DNA of 64,000 nucleotides, from assembly GCA_963707665.1 (NCBI GenBank), contig CAVPQU010000005.1, positions 1 to 64,000 on the forward strand, in the 5' to 3' direction. Under the pieces are notes generated by a model, which searched no databases, was not told the origin of the DNA, and was given only the letters and a program-made list of their open reading frames with translations. The stretch is from DATJCV01 sp963707665 (lineage in GTDB: Bacteria; Pseudomonadota; Gammaproteobacteria; Burkholderiales; Burkholderiaceae_D). The translations under genes were made by a program, and so were the position numbers. Each line of letters begins with the position of its first letter. Position 1 is the first letter of the stretch. This document shows positions 43,908 through 52,142 of this stretch, piece after piece.

Positions 43908-44270
43908 TTATGCGGCTTGCCGCTCATGCACAGTTGGTGGATGTGCATGTTGTTCCTGAGTTGCAGCCGTGGCGGCCGCTTTTTGGTTTGCATACTCAAT
44001 AGCCAATTTTTTAAGCTCGGCGTTTGCAAACCGCTTGAGCGCGTCACGCATGAGCGGCTGATAGCCGACTCCGTGGAAACTGGCGACAAGCTTTAATTCG
44101 TCGATCAATTCTTTTTGAAGACGGATTGAAATCATCTGTAAGCCCAAAGCCTCGTCTACTTGTTGGTTAATTTCTACTGAGACGACCTTTACAAATTCCG
44201 GATCGCAACCCAATGCGCCGGTTTCCCAGGCTTCGGCTGTGTGGTCAATTTTCTTGGTGCGCTTAGTCAT
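43908..44270 (-). CDS. Antitoxin-like protein (BrnA/CopG-type) of a toxin-antitoxin pair
   Basis: 120 residues, MTKRTKKIDHTAEAWETG then MISIRLQKELIDELKLVASF with a following HGVGYQPLMRDALKRFA. This is the ribbon-helix-helix-like C-terminal region of BrnA/CopG antitoxins: a short strand (MISIRL), then helix-turn-helix. The tail is Gln/His/Ala-rich. It is encoded 18 bp after a toxin-type gene on the same strand (toxin first), the order seen with BrnT/BrnA. A terminator follows the stop. It probably represses its own promoter upstream of the toxin. The frame is intact although the toxin is broken. Confidence 0.7.
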   Translation of the reverse strand: MTKRTKKIDHTAEAWETGALGCDPEFVKVVSVEINQQVDEALGLQMISIRLQKELIDELKLVASFHGVGYQPLMRDALKRFANAELKKLAIEYANQKAAATAATQEQHAHPPTVHERQAA

Positions 44271-44288
44271 TTCGGTTCCCTCATTTAG

Positions 44289-44579
44289 TTATAACTGCCC
44301 ATACTTGGCATAAATTGCCTTTGCTCGATCATCGGCTTCAAATGCAGACTTAATATGGATTGTTCCACCTATATTGATAAAGATGATTTTGAGAAATCTT
44401 CCGCAATTTGTCTGGGCGACAAACCATGTTGAAAGCGGGTCGCTTTTATGCTGAGCCCTGGTATCCTCAAGTCAGCGACCGTCCAAATTTTCGAAACATT
44501 GAAGAATTTCCTTCTCTGTTACGCCATGCTTATCTGTAAGTTTTTGCCTGATATCGAGTGAGATTTGTAGTTTTGGCAT
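44289..44579 (-). pseudogene. Toxin-type gene with one in-frame TGA (BrnT-like/small RelE-fold class)
   Basis: Not visible as a single open frame. Reading from ATG at 44579, MPKLQISLDIRQKLTDKHGV then TEKEILQCFENLDGR meets TGA at 44472-44474 (codon 36). The same frame continues LEDTRAQHKSDPLSTWFVAQ and GRFLKIIFINIGGTIHIKSA up to TAA 44289-44291. Length (96 codons), order and composition match small toxins paired with CopG-like antitoxins, some annotated as ADP-ribosyl-dinitrogen-reductase-hydrolase-like. One substitution has disabled it, or the TGA is a read error. The rest is undamaged. Confidence 0.7.
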
Positions 44580-44589
44580 TTGTTCCAGC

Positions 44590-44601
44590 GTATATACAAA
44601 T
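44590..44601. repeat. GTATATACAAAT, first copy, possible operator
   Basis: The palindromic GTATATAC followed by AAAT lies 11 bp upstream of the toxin start (minus-strand gene). The same 12-mer is at 44732-44743. A candidate operator for the RHH antitoxin. Confidence 0.4.
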
Positions 44602-44731
44602 GTAGGGTCGGACCAACTGAGTTGCAAGGCAAATCAAACCAAAAACTTATGAAATAGCAAACAAAATTGTTCTTTATCAGACGAAATTACGTATTGTTTG
44701 CGGCGTCCTGCACTATATAACATTAACGACT

Positions 44732-44743
44732 GTATATACAAAT
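44732..44743. repeat. GTATATACAAAT, second copy
   Basis: Exact repeat of 44590-44601, 142 bp away, in an AT-rich stretch with no gene (44602-44881). Confidence 0.4.
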
Positions 44744-44881
44744 ATTGAGTACTTTCCTTCAATACTGCCCAATTTTTTTGTTGCCGTCCTGCATCAATAT
44801 GTCGACTTTCACTTCACGCGGCCCTCAACACCCATACCGCTTCAACCCTTCCAGCAGCGCCTTCGCCCTTACGCTTGATCG

Positions 44882-45169
44882 TTACCTGATGCGCTGCAGA
44901 TTGAACAGAGGGGAAGTCGCCCGATTGGCATCCAGCATGGTGAATCTCATGGACGAGCCCTTCATCAGCCCGCCAGTGTAGGTAACGGTGACAACGTTGC
45001 CATTAACCTTGTACTCGACCGGCTCGATGATCCCCATCGTCTCGATTTCTCCGGGCCGGAAAGCCACCTTCATTGGTAATGCGCCATCCGATCTCCAAAC
45101 GCCCTCCAGCGGCCCGGGTGAGCTGGTGCAAGCCGCGATTCCCAAGACGAATAGCAGCAGCAGGAGCAT
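44882..45169 (-). CDS. Small predicted lipoprotein
   Basis: 95 residues from ATG 45169: MLLLLLFVLGIAACTSSPG, a signal with lipobox IAAC. The mature part PLEGVWRSDGALPMKVAFRP then VEYKVNGNVVTVTYTGG looks like a small beta-barrel (lipocalin/META-like) domain. The frame is open further upstream to 45253 but lacks protein character. Function unknown. It is the second minus-strand gene in the island that looks real. Confidence 0.6.
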   Translation of the reverse strand: MLLLLLFVLGIAACTSSPGPLEGVWRSDGALPMKVAFRPGEIETMGIIEPVEYKVNGNVVTVTYTGGLMKGSSMRFTMLDANRATSPLFNLQRIR

Positions 45170-45533
45170 CCTGATGCCCTTTTCGGCCGCTCGCAGTCCG
45201 TAATTAACACCCATATCGTTTCTTGCCATTGATGATCTGGTACCGGCCGCCATGAGGTCCGATATGGCAGGTTTGATCGGACTGTGCGGCTGGCGCCAGC
45301 CTGGCAGGTGTCGGCTGCCGTGATTCGGCAGGCTCCGGGGTTGCGGCGGGTGGGCTGCGATGGCAGTGATAATCCTCTTGCAAACAAGATCAGCGGCTCA
45401 TGCCCATCATGTCGTAGGCTTTTCGCCATGATCTTTTATCCGCCTTTCTGCGTTGTTTTTCGTGACTTGAATATTTCTCTTGTGGAAAAATCGATATTAG
45501 GATCCTGGCCCATACTAAATAATTCACGAATAA

Positions 45534-45833
45534 TTAACTGGTTCAACGGATATTGGAGAATATGGATTTACCGGTAACAATTTATTGCGCGCCATTTATC
45601 CTAACGGTAATTACGAAGCTTGCCTACTAAGCGACCCCAACGAGCGACACAGCGTTCTGGTCGTCGACAGTGAGAGCAACGCGAAGATGGGCATGGTCAA
45701 CGAGAAGACGCCTCTGGCCAACGCTCTCTTCGGACTTTCATCGGGGGATGTCTGAGACATTGAAATTTCAGGCCATAAGGCGCGGCAATGGCGCGTCGTG
45801 AAAATCCAGCGAAAGAAGGAACTGCTGGCATGA
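45534..45833 (+). pseudogene. Remnant with a GreA/Rnk-like C-terminal domain, one in-frame stop
   Basis: A frame without a convincing start reads EYGFTGNNLLRAIYPNGNYE, then HSVLVVDSESNAKMGMVNEK and TPLANALFGLSSGDV, stops at TGA 45753-45755, and resumes DIEISGHKARQWRVVKIQRK to a TGA at 45831. The order TPLA.ALxGL..GD..DIEI resembles the C-terminal domain of GreA/GreB/Rnk-type RNA-polymerase-binding proteins. The N-terminal coiled coil is absent. A decayed island gene; identification tentative. Confidence 0.4.
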
Positions 45834-45986
45834 TGCAGGAACAGCTGCAATAATTTTTGCGCACTACGGAAAGGCAGCCTTGGAGCAGGCAAAAATGAGA
45901 CACTTTTCTTTTTGTTGGTACTTTTGTCGGTACATTTTATATTTGGGATTGCTAAACGTAGTGTTCATGCGGGTTTCAAGGTTGAA

Positions 45987-46002
45987 TTCAAGGCCTGCAG
46001 CC
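45987..46002 (+). repeat. Attachment-like copy of the tRNA-Thr 3' end (right)
   Basis: TTCAAGGCCTGCAGCC differs by one base from the tRNA copy at 43109-43124. The following CCCCAATAAG resembles CACCAATAAA after the tRNA. It probably marks the right edge of the island. Confidence 0.55.
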
Positions 46003-46013
46003 CCCCAATAAGC

Positions 46014-46050
46014 AAAGGGTTAGCGCCACCATGGCTGCTAGCCCTTTTTG
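46014..46050 (+). terminator. Hairpin with T run at the right island edge
   Basis: AAAGGGTTAGC (46014-46024) pairs with GCTAGCCCTTT (46037-46047, one G-T pair), followed by TT. It occupies the same place relative to the att-like repeat as the tRNA-Thr terminator. No gene is seen in 46051-46230. Confidence 0.7.
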
Positions 46051-46230
46051 TTTTGGCGATGCGACGTCGGCGCCGAGCCACTAGGCGATCGTTGAGAAGT
46101 GATAACTTTTGGCCGCAGCGGCCTCCTTGTCGCCGCACAGTAGTGGGTCCAGAAGCTCGAGGCTGGCGCGCGTCAGGATCGGTGCTGCGAGATGCGTGGC
46201 ACAGGAGCGGCAGCATGTTCCGTCCGGGCG

Positions 46231-46578
46231 TTACGGTACCCCTATATAGAGCGGGTCCGGTTTGACGTAGGCGATGACGGAATGATCCAGCATCCCGGCA
46301 GGCGCTACTTCTTTCAGGTCAAACTGTCCTACCGTGCTCGCCACCATAAAGTGCCAGACAAAAGACTTGTCGTTGATGACGAACCGGACAATCTCGCCCC
46401 CTACCACGTTGACATGTTTGGTGTTCGGTCCGATGGTGAGCGAGTAATCGGCAAAGCCGTTTGCCGGCACAGGCATCCCATACAGGTCTGTGTCGCTGGT
46501 TCTGGTGGCACAAGACGTGAGGGTGATGGCCGCCAACACCATGACGATCGTCGCCATCCTTGAAAATTTCGTGTGCAT
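46231..46578 (-). CDS. CzcE-like lipoprotein (metal-binding family)
   Basis: 115 residues from ATG 46578 (a GGAAG site lies upstream; the frame open to 46836 is not natural). The signal MHTKFSRMATIVMVLAAITL ends in the lipobox TSC. The mature domain DLYGMPVPANGFADYSL, then HVNVVGGEIVRFVINDKSFV, ending LDHSVIAYVKPDPLYIG, is the CzcE fold, a periplasmic copper-binding protein known from Cupriavidus czc heavy-metal clusters. No czc/cus efflux genes are nearby, so it stands alone, as such paralogues often do. Nothing is seen in 46579-46866. Confidence 0.75.
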   Translation of the reverse strand: MHTKFSRMATIVMVLAAITLTSCATRTSDTDLYGMPVPANGFADYSLTIGPNTKHVNVVGGEIVRFVINDKSFVWHFMVASTVGQFDLKEVAPAGMLDHSVIAYVKPDPLYIGVP

Positions 46579-46866
46579 CTTATGCTTCCGTAAATAAATG
46601 CGGTTGGACCTTGGCAGTTCACTTGCCTTGTCTAGCAATACATTAAACGAAACTAGTGCAAATTCAAGGTAGCCGGAAAGAGAGAGGTTCGCTGGCTTTT
46701 CCGTACGTCCCCGGAGAACCCTTCCTGTCCAGGATACGGGCCTCAAGTCGGTATCGGAGCGGGCGGCTGCTGAATAGTCCGTCCTGTTGGCCTGCAGGCG
46801 AAATGCGCCAGGATACGAAGATACATGGCGGATCATGAGCAGGCCGGCGGGTGGGCCATCGGTTCG

Positions 46867-47466
46867 CTATTCCGGGGCTTTCAAGCCGTTCCAGCGCGGC
46901 CCCAGGTCATGGGAAATGGCGAACAGGTCCAGCACGCGACCCACGGTGTGGTCGATCATGTCGGCAATCGTTTGCGGTCGATGGTAGAAGCCGGGCAGTG
47001 GCGGGTAGATGATGCCACCCATTTCCGTGACGGCCGTCATGTTGCGCAGATGCGCCAGATTGAGCGGCGTTTCGCGCACCATCAGCAGCAGCCGGCGCCG
47101 TTCTTTCAGGGTCACGTCGGCGGCGCGCGCGATCAGGTTGTCGGACAGGCCATGCGCGATCGAGGCCAGGGTTTTCATCGAGCAGGGCGCGACGATCATG
47201 CCTTGTGTCGGCAAGGAACCGCTGGCGATCGAGGCGCCGATGTCGCGCACGCTGTGCACCACGTCGGCCAGCATCTCGATCTGCTTGCGCTTGCAATCGA
47301 GCTCCTGATGCAGCGTCAAGACGCCAGCATCCGACAGCACCAGGTGGGTTTCGATGTCCGGCATGGGCTGCAGCACTTGCAGCAGCCGCACGCCATAGGC
47401 GACGCCGGTAGCGCCGGTGATGGCGACAACCAGCCGCGTGCGGGGCGTTACCGTGGCGGCCGTCAT
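46867..47466 (-). CDS. ubiX: UbiX, flavin prenyltransferase
   Basis: 199-residue enzyme making prenylated FMN for UbiD-type decarboxylases in ubiquinone synthesis. The FMN-binding start is LVVAITGATGVAYGVRLLQV. APCSMKTLASIAHGLSDNLI and RRRLLLMVRETPLNLAHLRN are the family blocks. Downstream of grxD (22-bp gap), so probably co-transcribed. Confidence 0.96.
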   Translation of the reverse strand: MTAATVTPRTRLVVAITGATGVAYGVRLLQVLQPMPDIETHLVLSDAGVLTLHQELDCKRKQIEMLADVVHSVRDIGASIASGSLPTQGMIVAPCSMKTLASIAHGLSDNLIARAADVTLKERRRLLLMVRETPLNLAHLRNMTAVTEMGGIIYPPLPGFYHRPQTIADMIDHTVGRVLDLFAISHDLGPRWNGLKAPE

Positions 47467-47488
47467 CGCTCGGGATACTGGCCCGGAC

Positions 47489-47800
47489 TCAGGCGGCGAG
47501 CAGGGTTTTCAATTCGCCGGAGCTGTACATTTCGTCCATGATGTCGGTGCCGCCGACGAACTCGCCCTTGATGTAGAGCTGCGGAATGGTCGGCCATTTC
47601 GAATAATCCTTGATGCCCTGGCGCACTTCCGGGTCATCCAGGACATTCACGGTGACCAGCCCTTCGACGCCACTGGCTTTCAGTATTTCCACCGCCCGGC
47701 TGGAAAAGCCGCATTGCGGGAACTGGGCCGTTCCTTTCATGAAGAGCACGATCGGATGCTGGGTTACGGTTTCCTTGATCCAGGCTTGGACATCGCTCAT
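47489..47800 (-). CDS. grxD: Monothiol glutaredoxin (Grx4/GrxD type)
   Basis: 103-residue CGFS glutaredoxin for iron-sulfur cluster transfer. The active site is KGTAQFPQCGFSSRAVEIL. The glutathione/cluster-binding parts are WPTIPQLYIKGEFVGGTDIM. In relatives it follows prmC; here the tex/zinc-ribbon/DUF1631 block lies between. Its likely partner BolA protein is at 21970. Confidence 0.97.
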   Translation of the reverse strand: MSDVQAWIKETVTQHPIVLFMKGTAQFPQCGFSSRAVEILKASGVEGLVTVNVLDDPEVRQGIKDYSKWPTIPQLYIKGEFVGGTDIMDEMYSSGELKTLLAA

Positions 47801-47969
47801 AGTTACCTCGCTGTGATTAACACTGCCATTATAGGAAAAATGAGCGTCTGGCGCTGTCCTTCCCCGGGCCTTTTTATTCCGGCCGGAGCCAATTCTCCAG
47901 CGCCGGAACGGAGTCTCGGTGACGCCCCATTTTGCCGCGCCGGTGTTTATGCCAGAGTCGTCCGTGGTT

Positions 47970-48032
47970 CATATACTCCTACATACATGCCGTGTTGTCG
48001 GTTATAAAACAAGCAGTTTATTGCCATACTCC
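47970..48032 (+). repeat. 63-bp paired ATACTCC element, copy E
   Basis: TTCATATACTCC opens it (ATACTCC 47973-47979) and the second perfect box is 48026-48032, 53 bp apart. The central TCGG and the TAAAA run are kept. Both flanking genes (grxD and tex) are on the minus strand, so the element is opposite to them, between the grxD start and the tex end. Confidence 0.85.
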
Positions 48033-48094
48033 ACTGGTATGAGATGGCTGAGCTCATCCAAACCGGTATTCATGCCATGGTATCAAGCCAGGGG

Positions 48095-50443
48095 TCATGA
48101 TTTCAATTTGGCAAACGCCGCCGCCATCGCATTGTTGGCCGCCGGCTGCGCCCGCTGCTGATGCTGCGCCAGGCGCTTGGCGTCGTTGCGGTCGCCGCGC
48201 TGCGGCGCCGGCGCGCCGGCCGCGGCGGCGTGTCCGACAGGCGCATGGTCAGCGCGATGCGCTTGCGCTTTTCGTCGACTTCCAGCACTTTCACCTTCAC
48301 CACCTGGCCGGCTTTCACCACCGTGTGCGGATCCTTGACGAAGGTGTTCGACAGCGCGGAAATATGCACCAGGCCATCCTGGTGCACGCCGATATCGACG
48401 AAGGCGCCAAACGCGGCGACGTTGGTGACCACGCCTTCCAGGATCATGTCGGGGCGCAGGTCGCGCGATTTGTTCGACGCCTTCCTTGAAGGTGGCGGTG
48501 ACGAATTCCGGGCGCGGATCGCGGCCCGGCTTTTCCAGTTCCTTGAGGATGTCGGAAATCGTCGGCACGCCGAATTTCTCATCCGCGTACTTGGCCGGAT
48601 TGAGCGACTTCAGCAGCTTGCCGTCGCCGATCACGCCTTTCACGTCCTTCTTGATGTCGGCCAGGATTTTTTCCACCAGCGGATAGGATTCCGGGTGCAC
48701 CGCCGAGGCGTCGAGCGGATTGTCGCCGCCCATGACGCGCAAGAATCCCGCGGCCTGCTCGAAGGTCTTGTCGCCCAGGCGCGGCACCGCGCGCAAGGCG
48801 GCGCGCGAGGCGAACATGCCTTTCATGTCGCGGTAGCTGACGATGCTTTGCGCCACGCTCGCATTCAAGCCGGAGACGCGCGCCAGCAGCGGCGCCGAGG
48901 CGGTGTTGACGTCGACGCCGACCGCGTTCACGCAATCCTCGACCACGGCATCGAGCGAGCGCGCCAGCTGGGTCTGGCCGACGTCGTGCTGGTACTGGCC
49001 GACGCCGATCGACTTCGGATCGATCTTCACCAGTTCCGCCAGCGGGTCTTGCAGGCGGCGCGCGATCGACACCGCGCCGCGCAGCGACACGTCCAGATCC
49101 GGCAATTCCTTGCGAGGCGAATTCCGAAGCCGAATACACCGAGGCGCCGGCTTCCGACACCACGATCTTGGTCAGCTTCAGTTCCGGCCGCAGCTTGATC
49201 AGGTCCTGCGCCAGCTTGTCGGTTTCGCGCGAGGCGGTGCCGTTGCCGATCGAGATCAGCGACACCTGATGCTTTTCCGCCAGCTGCGCCAGCGTATGCA
49301 GCGAGCCGTCCCAGTCGTTGCGCGGCTGATGCGGGTAGATGGTGTGCGGTATCGACCACCTTGCCGGTGGCGTCGACCACCGCGACCTTCACGCCGGTGC
49401 GCAGGCCGGGATCGAGCCCCATGGTCGCGCGCGGGCCGGCGGGCGCGGCCAGCAGCAGGTCTTTCAGGTTGCGCGCGAAGACGTTGATCGCTTCGATCTC
49501 GGCCTTTTCGCGCAGGCCGGTCATCAGCTCGGTTTCCAGGTGCATGAAGACTTTCACGCGCCAGGCCCAGCGCACCGTGTCGGCCAGCCACTTGTCGGCG
49601 GCGCGGCCCTGGTTGCTGATGCCGAAGCGCGCGGCGATGCGGCCTTCGCACGGGTTGTGCGGCGCGTCCCATTTCGGCTTTTCTTCTTCGCGTATCGAGG
49701 CGCAGCGCGACATTCAGGATTTCTTCGCGGCGGCCGCGGAACAGGGCCAGCGCGCGGTGCGAGGGAATGGTGCCGATGGTTTCGGAATAGTCGAAATAGT
49801 CGGCGAACTTTTCGCCGGCGTCCTGCTTGCCGTCGATCACCTTCGATTCCACCACGCCGTGTTCGCTCAGGTATTCGCGCAGCGCCTGCAGCAGGGCGGC
49901 GTCTTCGGCGAAGCGCTCCATCAGGATCTGGCGCGCGCCGTCGAGCGCCGCCTTGGCATCGGCCACGCCGGGGTTGTCGCCGTTGTCGGTGGTGAATGCC
50001 GGCTTCAGGTACTTGATCGGCTTCTTCTTCCGGATTCAGCGTCGGGATCGGCCAGCAAGGCATCGGCCAGTTCGGTCAGGCCGGCTTCGGCGGCGATCTG
50101 CGCCTTGGTGCGGCGCTTCGGCTTGTACGGCAGGTACAGGTCTTCCAGCCGCGTCTTGTCTTCGGCATGGCGTGATGGCGTCGCGCAGTTCCGGCGTCAT
50201 CTTGCCCTGTTCCTCGATCGAGGCCAGGATCGTCGCGCGCCGCTCTTCCAGTTCGCGCAGATAGCGCAGGCGTTCTTCCAGCAGGCGCAGCTGGATGTCG
50301 TCCAGCCCGCCGGTCGCTTCCTTGCGGTAGCGGGCGATGAAGGGCACGGTGGCGCCTTCGTCCAGCAGGGCGATGGCGGCGGCGACCTGGGCCGGTTTGG
50401 CGGCGAGTTCAAGGGCGAGACGTTGTTCGATGGAAGGCAGCAT
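48095..50443 (-). CDS. tex: Tex, S1-domain RNA-binding transcription accessory protein (eight frameshifts)
   Basis: Conserved nucleic-acid-binding protein; 780 residues after repair. It starts MLPSIEQRLALELAAKPAQV at 50443. Tex N-terminal helices, a YqgF-like domain (MGLDPGLRTGVKVAVVD), helix-hairpin-helix motifs (VNTASAPLLARVSGLNASVA) and a C-terminal S1 domain (ILEGVVTNVAAFGAFVDIGV) are all present. The frame breaks near 50170, 50043, 50027, 49697, 49355, 49115 and 48475 (one extra base each) and 48230 (one missing). All segments are conserved and the repaired length is normal, so sequence errors are the simplest cause. Otherwise tex is a pseudogene here. Confidence 0.92.
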
Positions 50444-50656
50444 GGGTAGGTCGGTGGAAATAAGGAAGGAAAACAAGCGGAGCATGATACGCAATTGTCG
50501 AAATTGCGCCAGTCTTGACAGCGGAAAAGGCAAAGCGATTGCTGTGCGATCCGAGCCGTGTGCGATGTGGCAGCTTGGCCTTCCTGGCACACAGGCTGAC
50601 GCCCGCGGGCGAAAGATGTCAAAGCAACAGGTATCGCAGGATGCGCTCTTGTGGCA

Positions 50657-51835
50657 CTAGCGGTCGACTATGACAGGGGCGCCCTCAGCCGGCAAGGTAC
50701 AGCCGTCTTTGCCCCATTTGCCGTTACATACTTCGCGCTTGCATTCTTGCCGCTCATGGGCATCGCTCATGCTTGCACATTGCGCGAGCATCATTGGCGT
50801 CAGCGATCGTTCGCCGGAGCGGTTCGATTTTTTTTCGTTATCTTCAGGAGCGGAGTCGGCGACCACGACCGCGGACTCCCGCCGCTGTTCCCGTCGGCTC
50901 TTGGTTTTCGGCGGTACCTTGGCTGGCGCCAGCGTTTCTGCGCCGGAGGTGCCGGCGGCTGCGGTCGTTGTCTCGCTGCTTGCGCCGGCATTCGCGATCG
51001 GAGCAGAGGGCGCTGCTGCCGGGGTTTCTGCGCCGGAGGTGCCGGTGGCTGCGGTCATTGTCTCGCTGCTTGTGCCGGCATTCGCGATCGGGGCAGCGGG
51101 CGCTGCTGCCAGGGTTTCAGGCGCGGCGGGTTGCGGCTTGGGGTCGGGTGCCGGCGGCGTCGCGGCAGGGCGGCTGGTTTCCCGGGTTGCGCCGTCATAT
51201 GGCAATTCGCCGGGCGATGTGTTGAGCGTGGTATCGGGATGGGCCGGGGCGGCGGCTGGCGCTGGCTCGCTGTGCCAGCTGGCGATGGCGCGTTGCGCGC
51301 GCGCCGGATCGCTCGCCCACCATAGCGCCGCCGCCCCGCTGGCGGCGCCGATCGCAAAGATGCATGCCAGCCACAGCGTGCGCGCATAACGCCCCGGGGG
51401 GCGCGCTGCCGTTTCGTACCAGGATGGCGGGTAATCGCCGGCGCTCAATGCGGCAGGGTTGAAGTATGGCGTCGGCGGCGTCTCGGTCGCGCCATCCGCT
51501 GTTGGGAGTGGCGGCATGCCCTGTTCGGGCGGGCTCGGAGGGGGTGCTGCCATCGGGGCCGATGGTGTCGATGGCGTGCTCGGAGCGGCCGGTTCGGCCG
51601 GCATCGCGCCTGTCTGTGGCGGCAAGCCGTTTGTCAAGCGGAACTCGCGCTTGCCGACCATGCGTACGTCCTGCGGCCTTGCCTGGTGCGGAAAAGCATA
51701 GCTTGGGAGCTTGGGACGTGCGATGCCGGACGCCGGCAATACATGGCCACAGGAAATGCAGATCGCCGCGTGCGCGCTGTTTTCTGCGTTGCAAACCGAG
51801 CAACGCAGGATGGTTTCAGGACTGGGTCGGTTCAT
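50657..51835 (-). CDS. Unknown zinc-ribbon membrane protein with Ala/Thr repeats
   Basis: 392 residues. An N-terminal zinc ribbon (CSVCNAENSAHAAICISCG), a Pro-rich region, one membrane helix near residues 155-173 (LWLACIFAIGAASGAAALWW), then a long Ala/Pro/Thr-rich periplasmic region with an exact-period 30-residue repeat (ETLAAAPAAPIANAGTSSET and the next unit ETPAAAPSAPIANAGASSET). The C-terminal domain has LAQCASMSDAHERQECKREV and four Cys, a motif of small secreted/Cys-paired domains. Probably a cytoplasmic zinc sensor head on an envelope stalk. Function unknown; similar proteins occur in Oxalobacteraceae by my recollection only. Confidence 0.7.
   Translation of the reverse strand: MNRPSPETILRCSVCNAENSAHAAICISCGHVLPASGIARPKLPSYAFPHQARPQDVRMVGKREFRLTNGLPPQTGAMPAEPAAPSTPSTPSAPMAAPPPSPPEQGMPPLPTADGATETPPTPYFNPAALSAGDYPPSWYETAARPPGRYARTLWLACIFAIGAASGAAALWWASDPARAQRAIASWHSEPAPAAAPAHPDTTLNTSPGELPYDGATRETSRPAATPPAPDPKPQPAAPETLAAAPAAPIANAGTSSETMTAATGTSGAETPAAAPSAPIANAGASSETTTAAAGTSGAETLAPAKVPPKTKSRREQRRESAVVVADSAPEDNEKKSNRSGERSLTPMMLAQCASMSDAHERQECKREVCNGKWGKDGCTLPAEGAPVIVDR
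50934..51113 (+). repeat. 90-bp tandem repeat within the zinc-ribbon gene
   Basis: GTTTCTGCGCCGGAGGTG starts at 50934 and again at 51024, with two full 90-bp units differing at only a few bases and a shorter third start near 51114. Ninety bases are 30 codons, so copy-number change would keep the frame. Confidence 0.85.
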
Positions 51836-52142
51836 CGCTGTCTTCGAATGATGCGCGTGCCGGTAAAGTTTGGAGATTTACCAGATTTAACGAAGGCGCC
51901 TCCAATTTAATGAGGCAAGCTGGCGTGAGTTTGATTTTTCTCAAGCCATGGGCCGCCATTTCAGTGCCGGGAGAAAAACCGGCGGTCGATGGGCGGTGAG
52001 CTCAATTAAATTTTTACGGTATTATTGCCCTTTGGAAATATTGTGTCAGAATGGACCATCTATCACCGTCGGCACTGGCTGGCGGCTTTGTCTGCGGTAG
52101 CTGTTTAGACGCCCGATCAGCTCAGCCTTGGAGCAACCGACC

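Noticed and set aside
45611..45892. 93-residue minus-strand frame in the island
   Set aside because: The opposite strand carries the more protein-like GreA-type remnant. This frame has no ribosome site or domain character.
50934..51113. CRISPR or intergenic repeat array
   Set aside because: It is two in-frame coding units of 90 bp with no spacers, inside the zinc-ribbon gene. No CRISPR array is seen in the window.
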